The notes: generated by a model from the sequence alone, not told the origin. A stretch of 64,000 bases of DNA from JASLBX01 sp035762665 (GCA_035762665.1 DASTNZ010000082.1:1-64000), one strand, 5' to 3'. Positions 53,181 to 62,636 are shown, counted from the first letter of the stretch. Made by a program: numbers and translations.

Positions 53181-53954
53181 ATGATCAAGTTTTCCGGTGC
53201 GACCGTCGTCTACCCTGGCGGCGTCCGCGCGGTCGACAACATCGACCTGGAGATCGCTTCGGGCGAGTTCGTCGTTGTGGTCGGGCAGTCAGGTGCCGGC
53301 AAGTCGACGTTGATTCGCACGGTCAACGGCCTGGTGCCGCTAACGGGCGGGACGCTGGAGGTCGCCGGCCGCCGGGTGGACCAGCTGTCCCGCCGCGAGT
53401 TGCGGCGGCTCCGGTCCGAAGTCGGGATGGTCTTCCAGTCGTTCAATTTGGTCAAACGTGCTCGGGTGCTGTCCAACGTGCTGACGGGACGGCTGCACGC
53501 CACGCCGACCTGGCGCACGCTGCTGGGTCTGTACCGGGAGGCCGACAAGGAGATCGCATTCCAGGCACTGGAGCGGGTCGAGATCGTAGATCTGGCGTAT
53601 GCCCGCGCGGCGACGCTGTCCGGTGGACAGCAACAGCGGGTCTCGATAGCCCGTGCCCTCGCCCAGGAGCCGACGGTCATGCTCGCCGACGAGCCCGTGG
53701 CATCCCTCGATCCGCCGACTGCCAACGTCGTGTTGCGCGACCTGCAGCGAATCAACCGTGACCTGGGCATCACCACAGTCGTCAACCTGCACTTCATCGA
53801 CCTGGCCAGAACGTACGGTGACCGGATCGTCGGGCTGCGCAGGGGCCGCGTGGTCTTTGACGGCCCGGCCAGCGACGCGAATCACTCTGCGTTCGAGCAC
53901 ATCTACGGCCGTTCGCTGACGGCCGACGATGTGCTCGCGGACGAACCACCGTGA
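53181..53954 (+). CDS. phnC: Phosphonate-type ABC transporter ATP-binding protein
   Basis: A 257-residue ATPase with Walker A GQSGAGKST, Q-loop GMVFQSFNLVKR, signature LSGGQQQRVSIARAL, Walker B VMLADEPVASLDP and switch histidine in VVNLHFIDLA. The LLGLYREADKE insert is typical of PhnC. It overlaps the first permease gene by GTGA. Confidence 0.94.
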   Translation: MIKFSGATVVYPGGVRAVDNIDLEIASGEFVVVVGQSGAGKSTLIRTVNGLVPLTGGTLEVAGRRVDQLSRRELRRLRSEVGMVFQSFNLVKRARVLSNVLTGRLHATPTWRTLLGLYREADKEIAFQALERVEIVDLAYARAATLSGGQQQRVSIARALAQEPTVMLADEPVASLDPPTANVVLRDLQRINRDLGITTVVNLHFIDLARTYGDRIVGLRRGRVVFDGPASDANHSAFEHIYGRSLTADDVLADEPP

Positions 53955-54727
53955 CCCGCCGGCCCGCGCCACCCGCCCGGACCTGGCATTGGTGGGCAGG
54001 GCTGGCGCTTTTCGCCGTCATCACGGTGTGGTCGGCCTACGAGATCGGATTCCGGCTGCCCAGCGCCAGCGACCTGAGCCGTGGTCGCAGCGTTCTCGCC
54101 GAGCTGGCCAATCCCGACTGGGGGTTCGTGTTCCGGATCCGCGAGGCGTGGGTTGAGACACTGTCCATCGCCGTTATCGCCGCGGTCGTCGGCAACGGCA
54201 TCGCACTGGCCGTCTCGTTGCTCGCGGGGCGCGTCACCAGCCCGAACCAGATCGCCTACCACACCAGCAGGAGCGTGCTCAGCATCGTCCGCGCCCTGCC
54301 AGATGTGGCCTACGGCTTGCTGTTCGTCGCTGCAGTCGGCACGGGAACGCTCGCCGGGATCCTGGCGTTGATCATGTTCAACGTCGGGGTCAACGCCAAG
54401 CTCACCTCGGAGACGATCGACGGCGTAGACACCGGACCCGTCGAGGCCGCCGACGCGGCCGGGTCCAACCGGATGCAGCGCGCCTGGGTCGCTGTCGTCC
54501 CGCAGATCGTCCCCACGTACGTGTCGTACAGCCTGTACGTCTTTGAGCTGAACATCCGCGCCTCCGTCGTGATTGGCATCGTCGGCGGTGGGGGCATCGG
54601 TCAGGTGCTGCGGGTGCAGCTCAACCAGTTCAACTTCGACAACATCGGTGCGCTGATCGCGGCGCTGTTCGTCCTGGTGTTCGCCGTCGATCGGGTGTCG
54701 CTGGCGCTGCGCCGGAGGCTGATATGA
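53951..54727 (+). CDS. phnE: Phosphonate-type ABC transporter permease 1
   Basis: A 258-residue permease with about six membrane helices. The cytoplasmic coupling loop is SETIDGVDTGPVEAADAAGSNRMQ split over residues 155-180, matching the EAA motif of PhnE. It overlaps the ATPase start and the second permease by stop-start overlaps. Two different permeases imply a heterodimeric channel. Confidence 0.93.
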   Translation: MTRRPAPPARTWHWWAGLALFAVITVWSAYEIGFRLPSASDLSRGRSVLAELANPDWGFVFRIREAWVETLSIAVIAAVVGNGIALAVSLLAGRVTSPNQIAYHTSRSVLSIVRALPDVAYGLLFVAAVGTGTLAGILALIMFNVGVNAKLTSETIDGVDTGPVEAADAAGSNRMQRAWVAVVPQIVPTYVSYSLYVFELNIRASVVIGIVGGGGIGQVLRVQLNQFNFDNIGALIAALFVLVFAVDRVSLALRRRLI

Positions 54728-55545
54728 AGGCCACCCGGCCCCGGCCACCGAGCAGGGCTCGTAAGACGATCACCCTGCTGGCCGGCGCCGCAGTCATCGT
54801 CGCCTGCGTGATCGCCGTGGACGCGCGCTGGAGTGAGCTTCCTGCGCTTCCGGCCACCATGGCGGGCTACCTGGAACTCATGGCGCAGGGCGTGCTGGCG
54901 AACCCGACTGTCGAGCCCCAGGCTGGCTACTGGTCGCGCGCCATCGAGCTGATGCTGGAGTCGCTGCACATGGCGTGGATCGGCACCCTGCTGGGCGCGA
55001 TCCTGTCGTTCCCGATCGGCTTGCTGGCGGCCGAGAATGTCTCGCCGAAGCCGGTCACGTTTATCACGCGGCAGATCCTCAATGCCATCCGGGCCATTCC
55101 CGAGCTGATCTTCGCTATCGCGATCATGCTGCCGGTCTTCGGGCTCGGGCCGCTTGCTGGAGCGCTTGCGCTCGGGATCCACTCCGTCGGCACGCTGGGC
55201 AAGCTGACCAGTGAGGTCGTCGAAAGCGCGGACCGGGGTCCAATGGAGGCAGCTGCGGCGGCCGGAGCTGGACCGCTGGCCATCGTGCGGTCGAGCATCG
55301 TTCCGCAAGTGCTCCCTGAGACCGTCGCCTTCTGGCTCTACCGGTTCGAAATCAACATCAGGGCCAGTGCGGTACTGGGCGTGCTCGGCGCCGGAGGCAT
55401 CGGTTCGATTCTCGGCGAGCTGTTCGTCCGCCGGCAGTGGGACCGGATCGGTATCACCCTTGTGGTGATCATCATCGTGACCGTGGCGATCGACAACATC
55501 TCGGCCCGGATCCGCCACCGCCTCATCGCCCCCCACCAGCGTTGA
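54724..55545 (+). CDS. phnE: Phosphonate-type ABC transporter permease 2
   Basis: A 273-residue permease related to the first, with EVVESADRGPMEAAAAAGAG as its coupling loop and six membrane helices. It completes a PhnD-C-E-E transporter. No C-P lyase, phosphonatase or phosphite dehydrogenase gene accompanies it, so the substrate could be phosphonate, phosphite or phosphate. Confidence 0.93.
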   Translation: MKATRPRPPSRARKTITLLAGAAVIVACVIAVDARWSELPALPATMAGYLELMAQGVLANPTVEPQAGYWSRAIELMLESLHMAWIGTLLGAILSFPIGLLAAENVSPKPVTFITRQILNAIRAIPELIFAIAIMLPVFGLGPLAGALALGIHSVGTLGKLTSEVVESADRGPMEAAAAAGAGPLAIVRSSIVPQVLPETVAFWLYRFEINIRASAVLGVLGAGGIGSILGELFVRRQWDRIGITLVVIIIVTVAIDNISARIRHRLIAPHQR

Positions 55546-55594
55546 TCATGCAACTCAGGTGGGGGTCAAGCACGAGGGTCAGGGGCCGACCAAG

Positions 55595-56611
55595 TCAGCC
55601 GCTCGCGACCGCGTGGAGGTTGCCGTCCGAGCCGCGGCGGCACGCTGCCTGTGTGGCGTCGCCGGCGTAGAACTCCCGGACGCAGCCGCCCATCTGGGAG
55701 TGCCCGCGAGCGTTCGGATGGAATGACTCCTGCACCAGGTTGCCGCCGATACCATTCACGACATCCTGCACGGCTACGGTGAGCGGCCGGATCCAGTGGG
55801 TCGACACGCTGCGGTTGCACGCCTCGCGACCCTCTGTTGCCCTGGACAGGTCGAGGAAGCGGACGCCGAGATCCCGCGCAACGCTCCGAAGAGCGTCATT
55901 GAGCAGCACCGTGGCAACCGTCCGGCCCCACTTCGCGTCCGCCAGCCTGATGGGACAGCCCTCGAGCGCATGCGTCAGCAGCCGCATGTTCTCGGTGACC
56001 GGAGAGGCGTAGGAGACGAGAACCAGCTCGTAATCGGACTCGGCATAGCCGGCGTCGCTCATGACCTTGCGCACATCATTGACCGCGTCCGCCACCTTCG
56101 GCTTCATCGCCTCGACCCGGTCGGGCCACTCGGCGCCGATGGTGTCGCGGCAGCCCGGCCCGACGATGGCGGCCCAGCGGATCACGCATTCGAGGACGGT
56201 CTCGCCGAATCCAGGGTCGTCATTCGCACCGATCTGGACCGTGACCAGCTTGACATCGTACTGAGCCGCCGCGTCCGCCAGCATAGCCGCCTGATTCTCG
56301 CCGTACCTCGACTGGCCACCGATCTGTAGGTGAGTCGACCGGGCGCCTGAACAGGCCAGGTTGATCGTCGCGTCGATACCCGGGATCGCCGTCTCGTGAA
56401 TGTAGGAGTCCAGGGAGCGATGGCAGAAGTTGCCGGACTGGTTCGTTCCGGGTTCGTAGTTCCGGGCGCCCTCGCCGGACGCCGCACTGTCGCCGAGCGA
56501 GACCACAGCGGTCGGTCGCGATTCGGCGGCGGCCGGGTTGGCCGCGGCCAGGCCGCCGCCAAGCATGAGCACCGCCGCCGCGGACGCAAGGACACCTCGT
56601 CGTAGGTCCAT
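55595..56611 (-). CDS. Secreted SGNH/GDSL hydrolase
   Basis: A 338-residue secreted esterase. The signal peptide ends near residue 29 (LAAANPAAAES). SGNH blocks are visible: block I VVSLGDSAASGEGARNY with Ser42, block III IGANDDPGF with Asn130, and block V SFHPNARGHSQM with the Asp/His pair replaced in part by Ser-Phe-His-Pro. Several cysteines (NFCHRSL, NLACSGA, LECVIRW, GPGCRD, ACRRG) fit disulfides as in SGNH esterases of Streptomyces. ATG 56611 follows GAGG; the longer frame is not signal-peptide-like. Confidence 0.9.
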   Translation of the reverse strand: MDLRRGVLASAAAVLMLGGGLAAANPAAAESRPTAVVSLGDSAASGEGARNYEPGTNQSGNFCHRSLDSYIHETAIPGIDATINLACSGARSTHLQIGGQSRYGENQAAMLADAAAQYDVKLVTVQIGANDDPGFGETVLECVIRWAAIVGPGCRDTIGAEWPDRVEAMKPKVADAVNDVRKVMSDAGYAESDYELVLVSYASPVTENMRLLTHALEGCPIRLADAKWGRTVATVLLNDALRSVARDLGVRFLDLSRATEGREACNRSVSTHWIRPLTVAVQDVVNGIGGNLVQESFHPNARGHSQMGGCVREFYAGDATQAACRRGSDGNLHAVASG

Positions 56612-56675
56612 CGGCCCAACCTCCTCATTGCAGCGCGAAGAACATTGCTGACATAGAACCCGAACTCTGCCAAGA

Positions 56676-56695
56676 TCGCTACCGACGGGTAGCGA
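56676..56695. promoter_or_regulatory. 8-bp-arm inverted repeat upstream of fmdB
   Basis: TCGCTACC, four bases, GGTAGCGA. It lies in the divergent gap between the SGNH hydrolase and FmdB genes, 25 bases before the FmdB start. It may be an operator or a leader hairpin; no regulator gene is nearby. Confidence 0.4.
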
Positions 56696-56719
56696 CTTTC
56701 TGTCGCGTATCCTGAGGGC

Positions 56720-56935
56720 ATGCCGAGGTACGACTACCGCTGCCGCGCCTGCGGCGCCACCTTCGAGGTCTCGCGGCCGATGATCGACGCCGCCGCGCCG
56801 GCCGTCTGCCCAGAGGGCCACGACGACACGGTCAAGCTGCTGTCCACCGTCGCGATCACCGGCCGGGCCGGAAGCGCCGCTCCCGCACCGTCAAGCGGTG
56901 GTGGCTGTTGCGGAGGCGCATGCGGCTGCGGCTGA
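56720..56935 (+). CDS. FmdB-type zinc ribbon protein
   Basis: A 71-residue zinc-ribbon protein. It opens MPRYDYRCRACGATFEVS, with CxxC and a second ligand pair in VCPEGHDD; the C-terminal tail GGGCCGGACGCG carries four more cysteines. It is annotated FmdB-like by family, a possible regulator of formamidase or RNA/nucleotide-linked protein; role unknown. It ends base-to-base with the convergent GNAT gene through TGATCA. Confidence 0.88.
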   Translation: MPRYDYRCRACGATFEVSRPMIDAAAPAVCPEGHDDTVKLLSTVAITGRAGSAAPAPSSGGGCCGGACGCG

Positions 56936-57562
56936 TCAGCGTCCCACCGGACGTACCAGCTGCACCGAACCGACCGGCGTGAAGCCGGCCGCGAGGAATG
57001 CCCGGAGCGCACGCGCATTGCCGGGCGCTACCGAGGCGACGACCGGCTCACCTTTTTCTATCAAGCCGAGGGAGTTGCGGATCAACGACCGACCGGCCCC
57101 GCGCTCAGTCCCGGACCGCAGCTCGATCCCCAACTCGGCCAGCCCTCCGATGCCGCGCCCCAGCGTGACGAGTCCGCGGTTGTCGCCGTACGCCGTAACT
57201 TCGTCCCGGACCAGGCGGGCGTGGTTTGCCCTTGGATGATCGGCCAGATCAGGCCGAAGTGGCGGGCCGCCGACGCCAGTCCCGACGGCAACCAGCACCG
57301 CGTCCAGGCAGTCACACCAGCCGTCCGGCCCTGCCAGCCACACGATGAATCGGGGATCGACGGCCCGGCCGTAACCGTCCGGCTCGTGGGCGAGCACAGA
57401 GTCGACCGATCGCGTGGTGGCGATGTATGCCCGGCCCGTCATCGACAGCACACCTTCTACGCCGGGCCGCCACGGAGGCACCACCTCGACCGAACCGTCG
57501 GGATCAGGGAACTGGCCGTTGGCCGCGGCGACGAGAACCCGCGCGATCGGGTGATCCTTCAT
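56936..57562 (-). CDS. GNAT family N-acetyltransferase
   Basis: A 208-residue protein with a weakly conserved GNAT fold: DEVTAYGDNRGLVTLGRG, GIGGLAELGIELRSGTERGAGRSLIRNSL split over residues 138-165 (the acetyl-CoA loop RSGTERGAGRSL) and VASVAPGNARALRAFLAAGFTPVGSVQ at the end. The N-terminal third has no clear GNAT match. It overlaps the 3-hydroxyacyl-CoA dehydrogenase stop by ATGA. Substrate unknown. Confidence 0.8.
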   Translation of the reverse strand: MKDHPIARVLVAAANGQFPDPDGSVEVVPPWRPGVEGVLSMTGRAYIATTRSVDSVLAHEPDGYGRAVDPRFIVWLAGPDGWCDCLDAVLVAVGTGVGGPPLRPDLADHPRANHARLVRDEVTAYGDNRGLVTLGRGIGGLAELGIELRSGTERGAGRSLIRNSLGLIEKGEPVVASVAPGNARALRAFLAAGFTPVGSVQLVRPVGR

Positions 57563-58605
57563 CGGCCGGCGAGGATCTCGAACGGACCCTTGGGCAACCC
57601 GCAGCCTAGCTTCATCGCCGTGTCGATGTCGCCCTCGGGGGCGTAGCCGATATCGCGCATCCTGACCGCGTCGTCCAGATAGGGCCTGATCAACGCGTCA
57701 GCGATTTCGGCAGCGGCCGGCTCGCCGGCCGCTGGCCTGCCCGGCTGTGGCGATTCGCCATAGAAACCCTGGCCCGACTTACGTCCCAGCCGACCCTCGG
57801 CCACCAAGTCGTGGAGAATCGCCGCGGGCGCGTGCCGATCGCGCTGCGACTGGCTGTGCATGCGTTCGAGTATCTGCACGGCGGTGTCCAGGCCGATCAG
57901 GTCAAGCAAGGCGAGCGGACCCATGGGATAGCCGTACTCGTTCTGCATCGCAGCGTCGATCGCTTCCGGGGTGGCGTAGCCGGACTCGACCATCGTCGCG
58001 GCCTGGTTGAGGTAACCGAACAGCAGGGCATTGGCGATGAAGCCGGCCTGGTCACCGCATACGACGGGAACCTTGCGGACGTCCCGAGCCAGTGCATCGA
58101 CGGTGTCGACGACCTCCGGCGCCGTGGCCTGCCCCCGCACGACCTCGACCAGCTTCAGCACCGGTGCCGGGTTGAAGAAGTGCATGCCGGCGACCCGCTC
58201 GGGGTGCTTGGTGGCTGCGCCGATCTCGCTGACCGACAACGACGACGTGTTGGTGACCAGGATCGCGCCCGCGTCCACGATGCCGTCGAGCCGTGTGAAC
58301 AGGTCGATCTTCATGTCGATCCATTCCGGGACAGCCTCGACGACGAGGTCACACGGGTGGAGCTCCGCCAGATCAGTGGTGAAGGTGACGCGTCTGATCA
58401 GCACCGCCCGCTCGTCTTCGGCCAGCCGCCCCCGCTGCACCGCTTTGGCGGTCGAACGCTCGACGTGCTGCCGACCAGCCGCCAGCATCTCGCCGTCCCT
58501 CTCGACCCCTATCACTGTCCGGCCATGCCGAGCGAACACCTCCGCGATGCCGGCACCCATGGTGCCGAGGCCAACCACACCAACCGTCTTAATCTCGCGT
58601 GCCAC
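57559..58605 (-). CDS. 3-hydroxybutyryl-CoA dehydrogenase
   Basis: A 348-residue NAD(P)-dependent dehydrogenase of butanoate/acyl-CoA metabolism. The Rossmann motif is VGVVGLGTMGAGIAEVFARHG, the catalytic region is NTSSLSVSEIGAATKHPERVAGMHFFNPAPVLKLVEVV split over residues 114-150, and the C-terminal domain has GYPMGPLALLDLIGLD and GRLGRKSGQGFYG. I use GTG 58605, where the VAREIKTVGVVG opening begins; the open frame reaches 58887. In S. coelicolor the homologue also lies near nucS. Confidence 0.94.
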   Translation of the reverse strand: MAREIKTVGVVGLGTMGAGIAEVFARHGRTVIGVERDGEMLAAGRQHVERSTAKAVQRGRLAEDERAVLIRRVTFTTDLAELHPCDLVVEAVPEWIDMKIDLFTRLDGIVDAGAILVTNTSSLSVSEIGAATKHPERVAGMHFFNPAPVLKLVEVVRGQATAPEVVDTVDALARDVRKVPVVCGDQAGFIANALLFGYLNQAATMVESGYATPEAIDAAMQNEYGYPMGPLALLDLIGLDTAVQILERMHSQSQRDRHAPAAILHDLVAEGRLGRKSGQGFYGESPQPGRPAAGEPAAAEIADALIRPYLDDAVRMRDIGYAPEGDIDTAMKLGCGLPKGPFEILAGR

Positions 58606-58631
58606 GGACCGCAGTCTCGCACGCGAGCGGC

Positions 58632-59291
58632 TCAGAACAGGCGGGCGGACGAGTCGTCGAGGCCGCGAAGGGCGTCGTAGTCGACTGTGATGCAATCGAT
58701 ACCGCGGTCCGCGGCCAGCGTCCGGGCCTGCGGCTTGATCTCCTGCGCCGCGAAGATACCCCGAACGGGCGCGAGGTGCGGGTCGCGGTTCAGCAGGTCG
58801 AGGTACCGGGTCAGCTGCTCGACGCCGTCGATCTCCCCGCGCCGCTTGACTTCGACGGCGACCGTCCGGCCGGAACCGTCCCTGCACAGCAGGTCGACCG
58901 GGCCGATGGCGGTCGGGTACTCACGTCGGACCAGCCGCCAGCCCTCGCCGAACGCCTCGACGTGCTCGGCGAGGAGTTCTTGGAGGTGTGCTTCCACACC
59001 ATCTTTGACCAGGCCGGGGTCCTCGCCCAGCTCGTGCGAGCTGTCGTGCAGGATCTCGTCGATCGTGATGATCAGCCGCTCCCCCGCTGGATTGGCGACC
59101 GTCCATACCCCGTCCATCGTCTCCAGCCGGCAAGGCGGGCTCATCCAGTTGAGCGGCTTGTAGGCGCGGTCGTCGGCGTGGATGGACACCGAGCTGTCCG
59201 CCTTGACCAAGATCAGCCGGATTGCCATCGGCAAGTGCGCGGTCAGCCGCCCCGCATAATCAACCTGGCACCGAGCAATCACAAGACGCAC
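58632..59291 (-). CDS. nucS: Mismatch-specific endonuclease NucS/EndoMS
   Basis: NucS cuts both strands at mismatches and replaces MutS/MutL in actinobacteria, lowering mutation. The 219-residue protein has an N-terminal DNA-binding barrel (1-110) and a nuclease domain with Asp133 in GPVDLLCRD and Glu147, Lys149 in VAVEVKRRG. The C-terminus ends in SSARLF, close to the clamp-binding tail of the family. ATG 59291 is 24 bases after the dnaE2 stop on the same strand, so the two genes may be co-transcribed. Confidence 0.96.
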   Translation of the reverse strand: MRLVIARCQVDYAGRLTAHLPMAIRLILVKADSSVSIHADDRAYKPLNWMSPPCRLETMDGVWTVANPAGERLIITIDEILHDSSHELGEDPGLVKDGVEAHLQELLAEHVEAFGEGWRLVRREYPTAIGPVDLLCRDGSGRTVAVEVKRRGEIDGVEQLTRYLDLLNRDPHLAPVRGIFAAQEIKPQARTLAADRGIDCITVDYDALRGLDDSSARLF

Positions 59292-59315
59292 GTCGCACGA
59301 CGTTACAGGTTCCGC

Positions 59316-62300
59316 CTACCGGAAGTCGCGGCTGCGGATGCTGCCGCTCACCCGTAGCGGCCGGAGCCGCATGGCCAGCAGGTTGATCGCGCCTTCGGCT
59401 CGTTCCAGGCGACCGTCGATAAGCAGGGCGGACGAGTCGAGGGCGATCCGGCGCTGCCGCTCCCAGACCTTCTGCGGGCAGATGACGTTGACCATCCCGG
59501 TCTCGTCTTCGATGTTCATGAACACAGTGCCGTTCGCGGTGGGCGGGCGCTGGCGATGTGTCACCAGCCCACCGACCAGCATCTGCTCGCCGTGTTTCAT
59601 GCTGGCCAGTTTGTTGGCGGGGACGGCACCCAGCACCTCCAGCTCGGCACGGATGTGCTGGACGGGGTGGCTGTCGGGTGAGGACCCCGTGGCCCACAGG
59701 TCGGCGAAGGTCTGCTCGACCGGTGTCATCGTGGGCAACTTCGGCGCGACAGTTCCCGGAGTCGTACCGGCCAGCTGGCCGGGTCCGGTCCCGGCAAGGG
59801 CGCCGACCGCCCACATCGCCTCGCGCCGATCCAGGCCAAAGCAGCCGAACGCCCCGGCGGTGGCGAGTGCTTCGAGGGCAGGCAGCGGCACCCGCACTCG
59901 TTGAACGAGATCCGTCAGGCTGGCGTACGGACGGCCACCCGCGATGGCTTGAGCGGCGTCCTTGCCGAGGTTACGGACGGTGGCCAGCCCGAGCCGGATC
60001 GCCGGCTGGGGTTCAGCCGGGGCGTGGGGATGATCCGACACCACGGGAACTGGATCCTCCAGCACCGCCTTGACGTCGCTGGCGTTGATGTCGACCCCAC
60101 GGATCACGACGCCGTGCCGGCGGGCGTCGGCGATCAGCGTCCGCGGTGCGTAGAAGCCCATCGGCTGGTTGTTCAGCAAGGCCGTCGTGAACACCGCCGG
60201 GTAGTACCGCTTGAGCCAGGAGCTGGCATAGACCAGGTAGGCGAAGCTGTACGCGTGCGACTCGGGAAACCCGTAGCTGGCGAACCCGTGCAGCTTGTTG
60301 TAGATGTCCTCGGCGACATCGAGTGGGATGTCGTTCTCAGCCATCCCAGTCAGCAGCCGCTCGCGTAGCCCGGCGATGCGCTCAGGTGAACGCTTGGAGC
60401 TCATCGCCTGGCGGAGCTCGTCGGACTCCTTCGGCGTGAATCCGGCGCAGTCGATGGCCAGTTGCATCATCTGCTCCTGGAACAGCGGGACGCCCAGAGT
60501 GCGCTCGAGCGCCAGCTTCATCGACTCGTGGGGGTAAGTGATCTCCTCGTCGCCGTTTGCCCGACGAATGTACGGGTGCACCGAGCCGCCCTGGATCGGT
60601 CCTGGCCGGATCAGCGCGACTTCGATCACCACGTCGTAGAACTTCCGCGGCTTCAGCCGGGGCAGCGTCGCCATCTGCGCCCGCGACTCGACCTGGAACA
60701 CGCCGACCGTGTCGGCGTCGCACAGCATGTCGTACACGGCCGGGTCTTCCGACGGCAGCGTATGCAGTTCGTAGGGCAGCCCGTGATGTGCTTCGAGCAG
60801 CTTGAACGAGTCGCTCAACGCCGAGAGCATGCCCAGCCCTAGCAGGTCGAACTTGACCAGTCCCGCCGCCGCGCAGTCGTCCTTGTCCCATTGCAGAACG
60901 CTCCTGCCCGGCATGGTCGCCCACTCGACAGGGCACACCTCACCGATAGGTCGATCGCAGAGGACCATGCCGCCGGAGTGGATGGACAGATGGCGCGGCA
61001 GGCGCAGCATCCTGCGGACGACACTTGCTACCCGGTCAGGCAGGGCGCCGTCATCAGGCAGCGGCTGCGCCGGGGTCTTCTCGCCTTGCGGCCCGTCGTC
61101 CGGCCCGACGCTGAACTCCACCCGGCGGGTCCAGGCATCCGCCTGGCCGGGGCTGTAGCCGAAGGCGCGGGCGGCGTCCCGGATGGCCATCTTGGGGCGG
61201 AACGTGTTGACGTTCGCGACCTGCGCAGCGCGGTCACGACCGTACTTGTCGAAGACGTGCTGGATGACCTCCTCACGGCGGCCGTTCTCGATGTCGATGT
61301 CGATGTCCGGCGGACCGTCACGGGCCGTGGACAAGAACCGCTCGAACAACAACTTGTTCGAGATCGGCTCGACCGCCGTGATGCCGAGCGCGTAGCACAC
61401 CGCCGAGTTGGCCGCTGAACCTCGCCCCTGGCAGAGGATGCCCTCCTTGCGGCAGAACTCCGTGATCTCGTGGACGATCAAGAAGTAGCCGGGAAAGTTC
61501 AGCTCCTTGATCACTTTGAGCTCATGGTCGATGCGGTCGTAGATGTGCCTGGTCGCGGGGCCACGCGGGCCGTACCGCTTCCGGGCACCGTCCTCGACCT
61601 CGTGGTGGAGCCAGCTCGTATCACTGTGCCCCTCCCCCAACTGCCGCGGGGGCAAGTCGGGAGCGATGAGCTTGAGGTCGAACGCGCACGCCCGGCCGAG
61701 CTCGAGCGTGGTCTTATAAACCCCCGGGAACCTGGCCAGGCGCGCCGCCATCTCGGCCCCTGACCTCAGATGTGCCGTACCGTTCGCGGGTAACCAGCCG
61801 ACCATCTCGTCCAAGCTGCTCCGTGCTCTGGCCGCCGCCAGCACCAGCGCAAGGTCGGCGTCGGCCGGACGCGCGTAGTGGACGTTGTTGGATGCGACCA
61901 CACCGACACCGACTCGCTGCGCCAGCTCGTAGAGAGCGTCGTTGCGGGCATCGTCGAGTGGCTGGTCGTGATCGATGAGCTCGACGAAAACGTTGTCGCG
62001 CCCGAACATGTCGACCAGCCGGTGCAACTCGTCCTCGGCGGCCGCCGGGCCGCCGGCCGCCAGCGCAGCCGGCACCAGGCCCTTTCGGCAGCCGGTGAGG
62101 ATCACCCACTGCCCGTCATGAGCGGCTGCCAGCTCGGCGAGCTCGTACACCGGGCGGCCCTTCTCACCACGCATCTGCGCCCGGGTGATGGCGCCGGCCA
62201 GCTGGCCGTAACCGTCGACGTTGCGGGCGAGCACCAGCAGATGTCGCCCTTCGGGGTCCGGGACACCGGTCTGCCTGGAGTGAAGGTCCAGGCTCAGCTC

Positions 62301-62636
62301 GGCGCCGTAAATCGTCTTGACGTCGGCTCGCTCGGCGGCTTCGGCCAGCCGGACGACTCCGTACATTCCGTCGTGATCGGTGATCGCCAGCGCTTCGACA
62401 CCGAGCCGGGAAGCCTCGGCTACCAGCACATCTGGGTCGGACGCGCCGTCCAAGAAGCTGTACGACGAGTGGCAGTGCAACTCGGCCCAGGGCAGGGCGG
62501 AGCCGCCGGTCAATAGCTCCGGCGGGCTCGCGATCCTTTCCCACCACTCCTCTGGATGCAGCTGGGTGACCTTCGCCCCCCAGGTGAGCCGCGCATTGAA
62601 CTCACGCCAGGAGATCGGCGGGTTGTGCCATCCCAT
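59316..62636 (-). CDS. dnaE2: Error-prone DNA polymerase DnaE2/ImuC
   Basis: A damage-tolerance C-family polymerase responsible for SOS mutagenesis. The 1106-residue protein has an N-terminal PHP domain with LPWAELHCHSSYSFLDGAS and ALAITDHDGMYG, the palm with PPDIDIDIENGRREEVIQ (two catalytic aspartates near residue 440), SIHSGGMVLC, LQWDKDDCAAAGLVKFDLLGLGML split and a C-terminal OB fold (EDETGMVNVI). It lacks the long tail of DnaE1. ATG 62636 is three bases after the HNH gene stop. The usual partners ImuA' and ImuB are not within the window. Confidence 0.96.
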   Translation of the reverse strand: MGWHNPPISWREFNARLTWGAKVTQLHPEEWWERIASPPELLTGGSALPWAELHCHSSYSFLDGASDPDVLVAEASRLGVEALAITDHDGMYGVVRLAEAAERADVKTIYGAELSLDLHSRQTGVPDPEGRHLLVLARNVDGYGQLAGAITRAQMRGEKGRPVYELAELAAAHDGQWVILTGCRKGLVPAALAAGGPAAAEDELHRLVDMFGRDNVFVELIDHDQPLDDARNDALYELAQRVGVGVVASNNVHYARPADADLALVLAAARARSSLDEMVGWLPANGTAHLRSGAEMAARLARFPGVYKTTLELGRACAFDLKLIAPDLPPRQLGEGHSDTSWLHHEVEDGARKRYGPRGPATRHIYDRIDHELKVIKELNFPGYFLIVHEITEFCRKEGILCQGRGSAANSAVCYALGITAVEPISNKLLFERFLSTARDGPPDIDIDIENGRREEVIQHVFDKYGRDRAAQVANVNTFRPKMAIRDAARAFGYSPGQADAWTRRVEFSVGPDDGPQGEKTPAQPLPDDGALPDRVASVVRRMLRLPRHLSIHSGGMVLCDRPIGEVCPVEWATMPGRSVLQWDKDDCAAAGLVKFDLLGLGMLSALSDSFKLLEAHHGLPYELHTLPSEDPAVYDMLCDADTVGVFQVESRAQMATLPRLKPRKFYDVVIEVALIRPGPIQGGSVHPYIRRANGDEEITYPHESMKLALERTLGVPLFQEQMMQLAIDCAGFTPKESDELRQAMSSKRSPERIAGLRERLLTGMAENDIPLDVAEDIYNKLHGFASYGFPESHAYSFAYLVYASSWLKRYYPAVFTTALLNNQPMGFYAPRTLIADARRHGVVIRGVDINASDVKAVLEDPVPVVSDHPHAPAEPQPAIRLGLATVRNLGKDAAQAIAGGRPYASLTDLVQRVRVPLPALEALATAGAFGCFGLDRREAMWAVGALAGTGPGQLAGTTPGTVAPKLPTMTPVEQTFADLWATGSSPDSHPVQHIRAELEVLGAVPANKLASMKHGEQMLVGGLVTHRQRPPTANGTVFMNIEDETGMVNVICPQKVWERQRRIALDSSALLIDGRLERAEGAINLLAMRLRPLRVSGSIRSRDFR

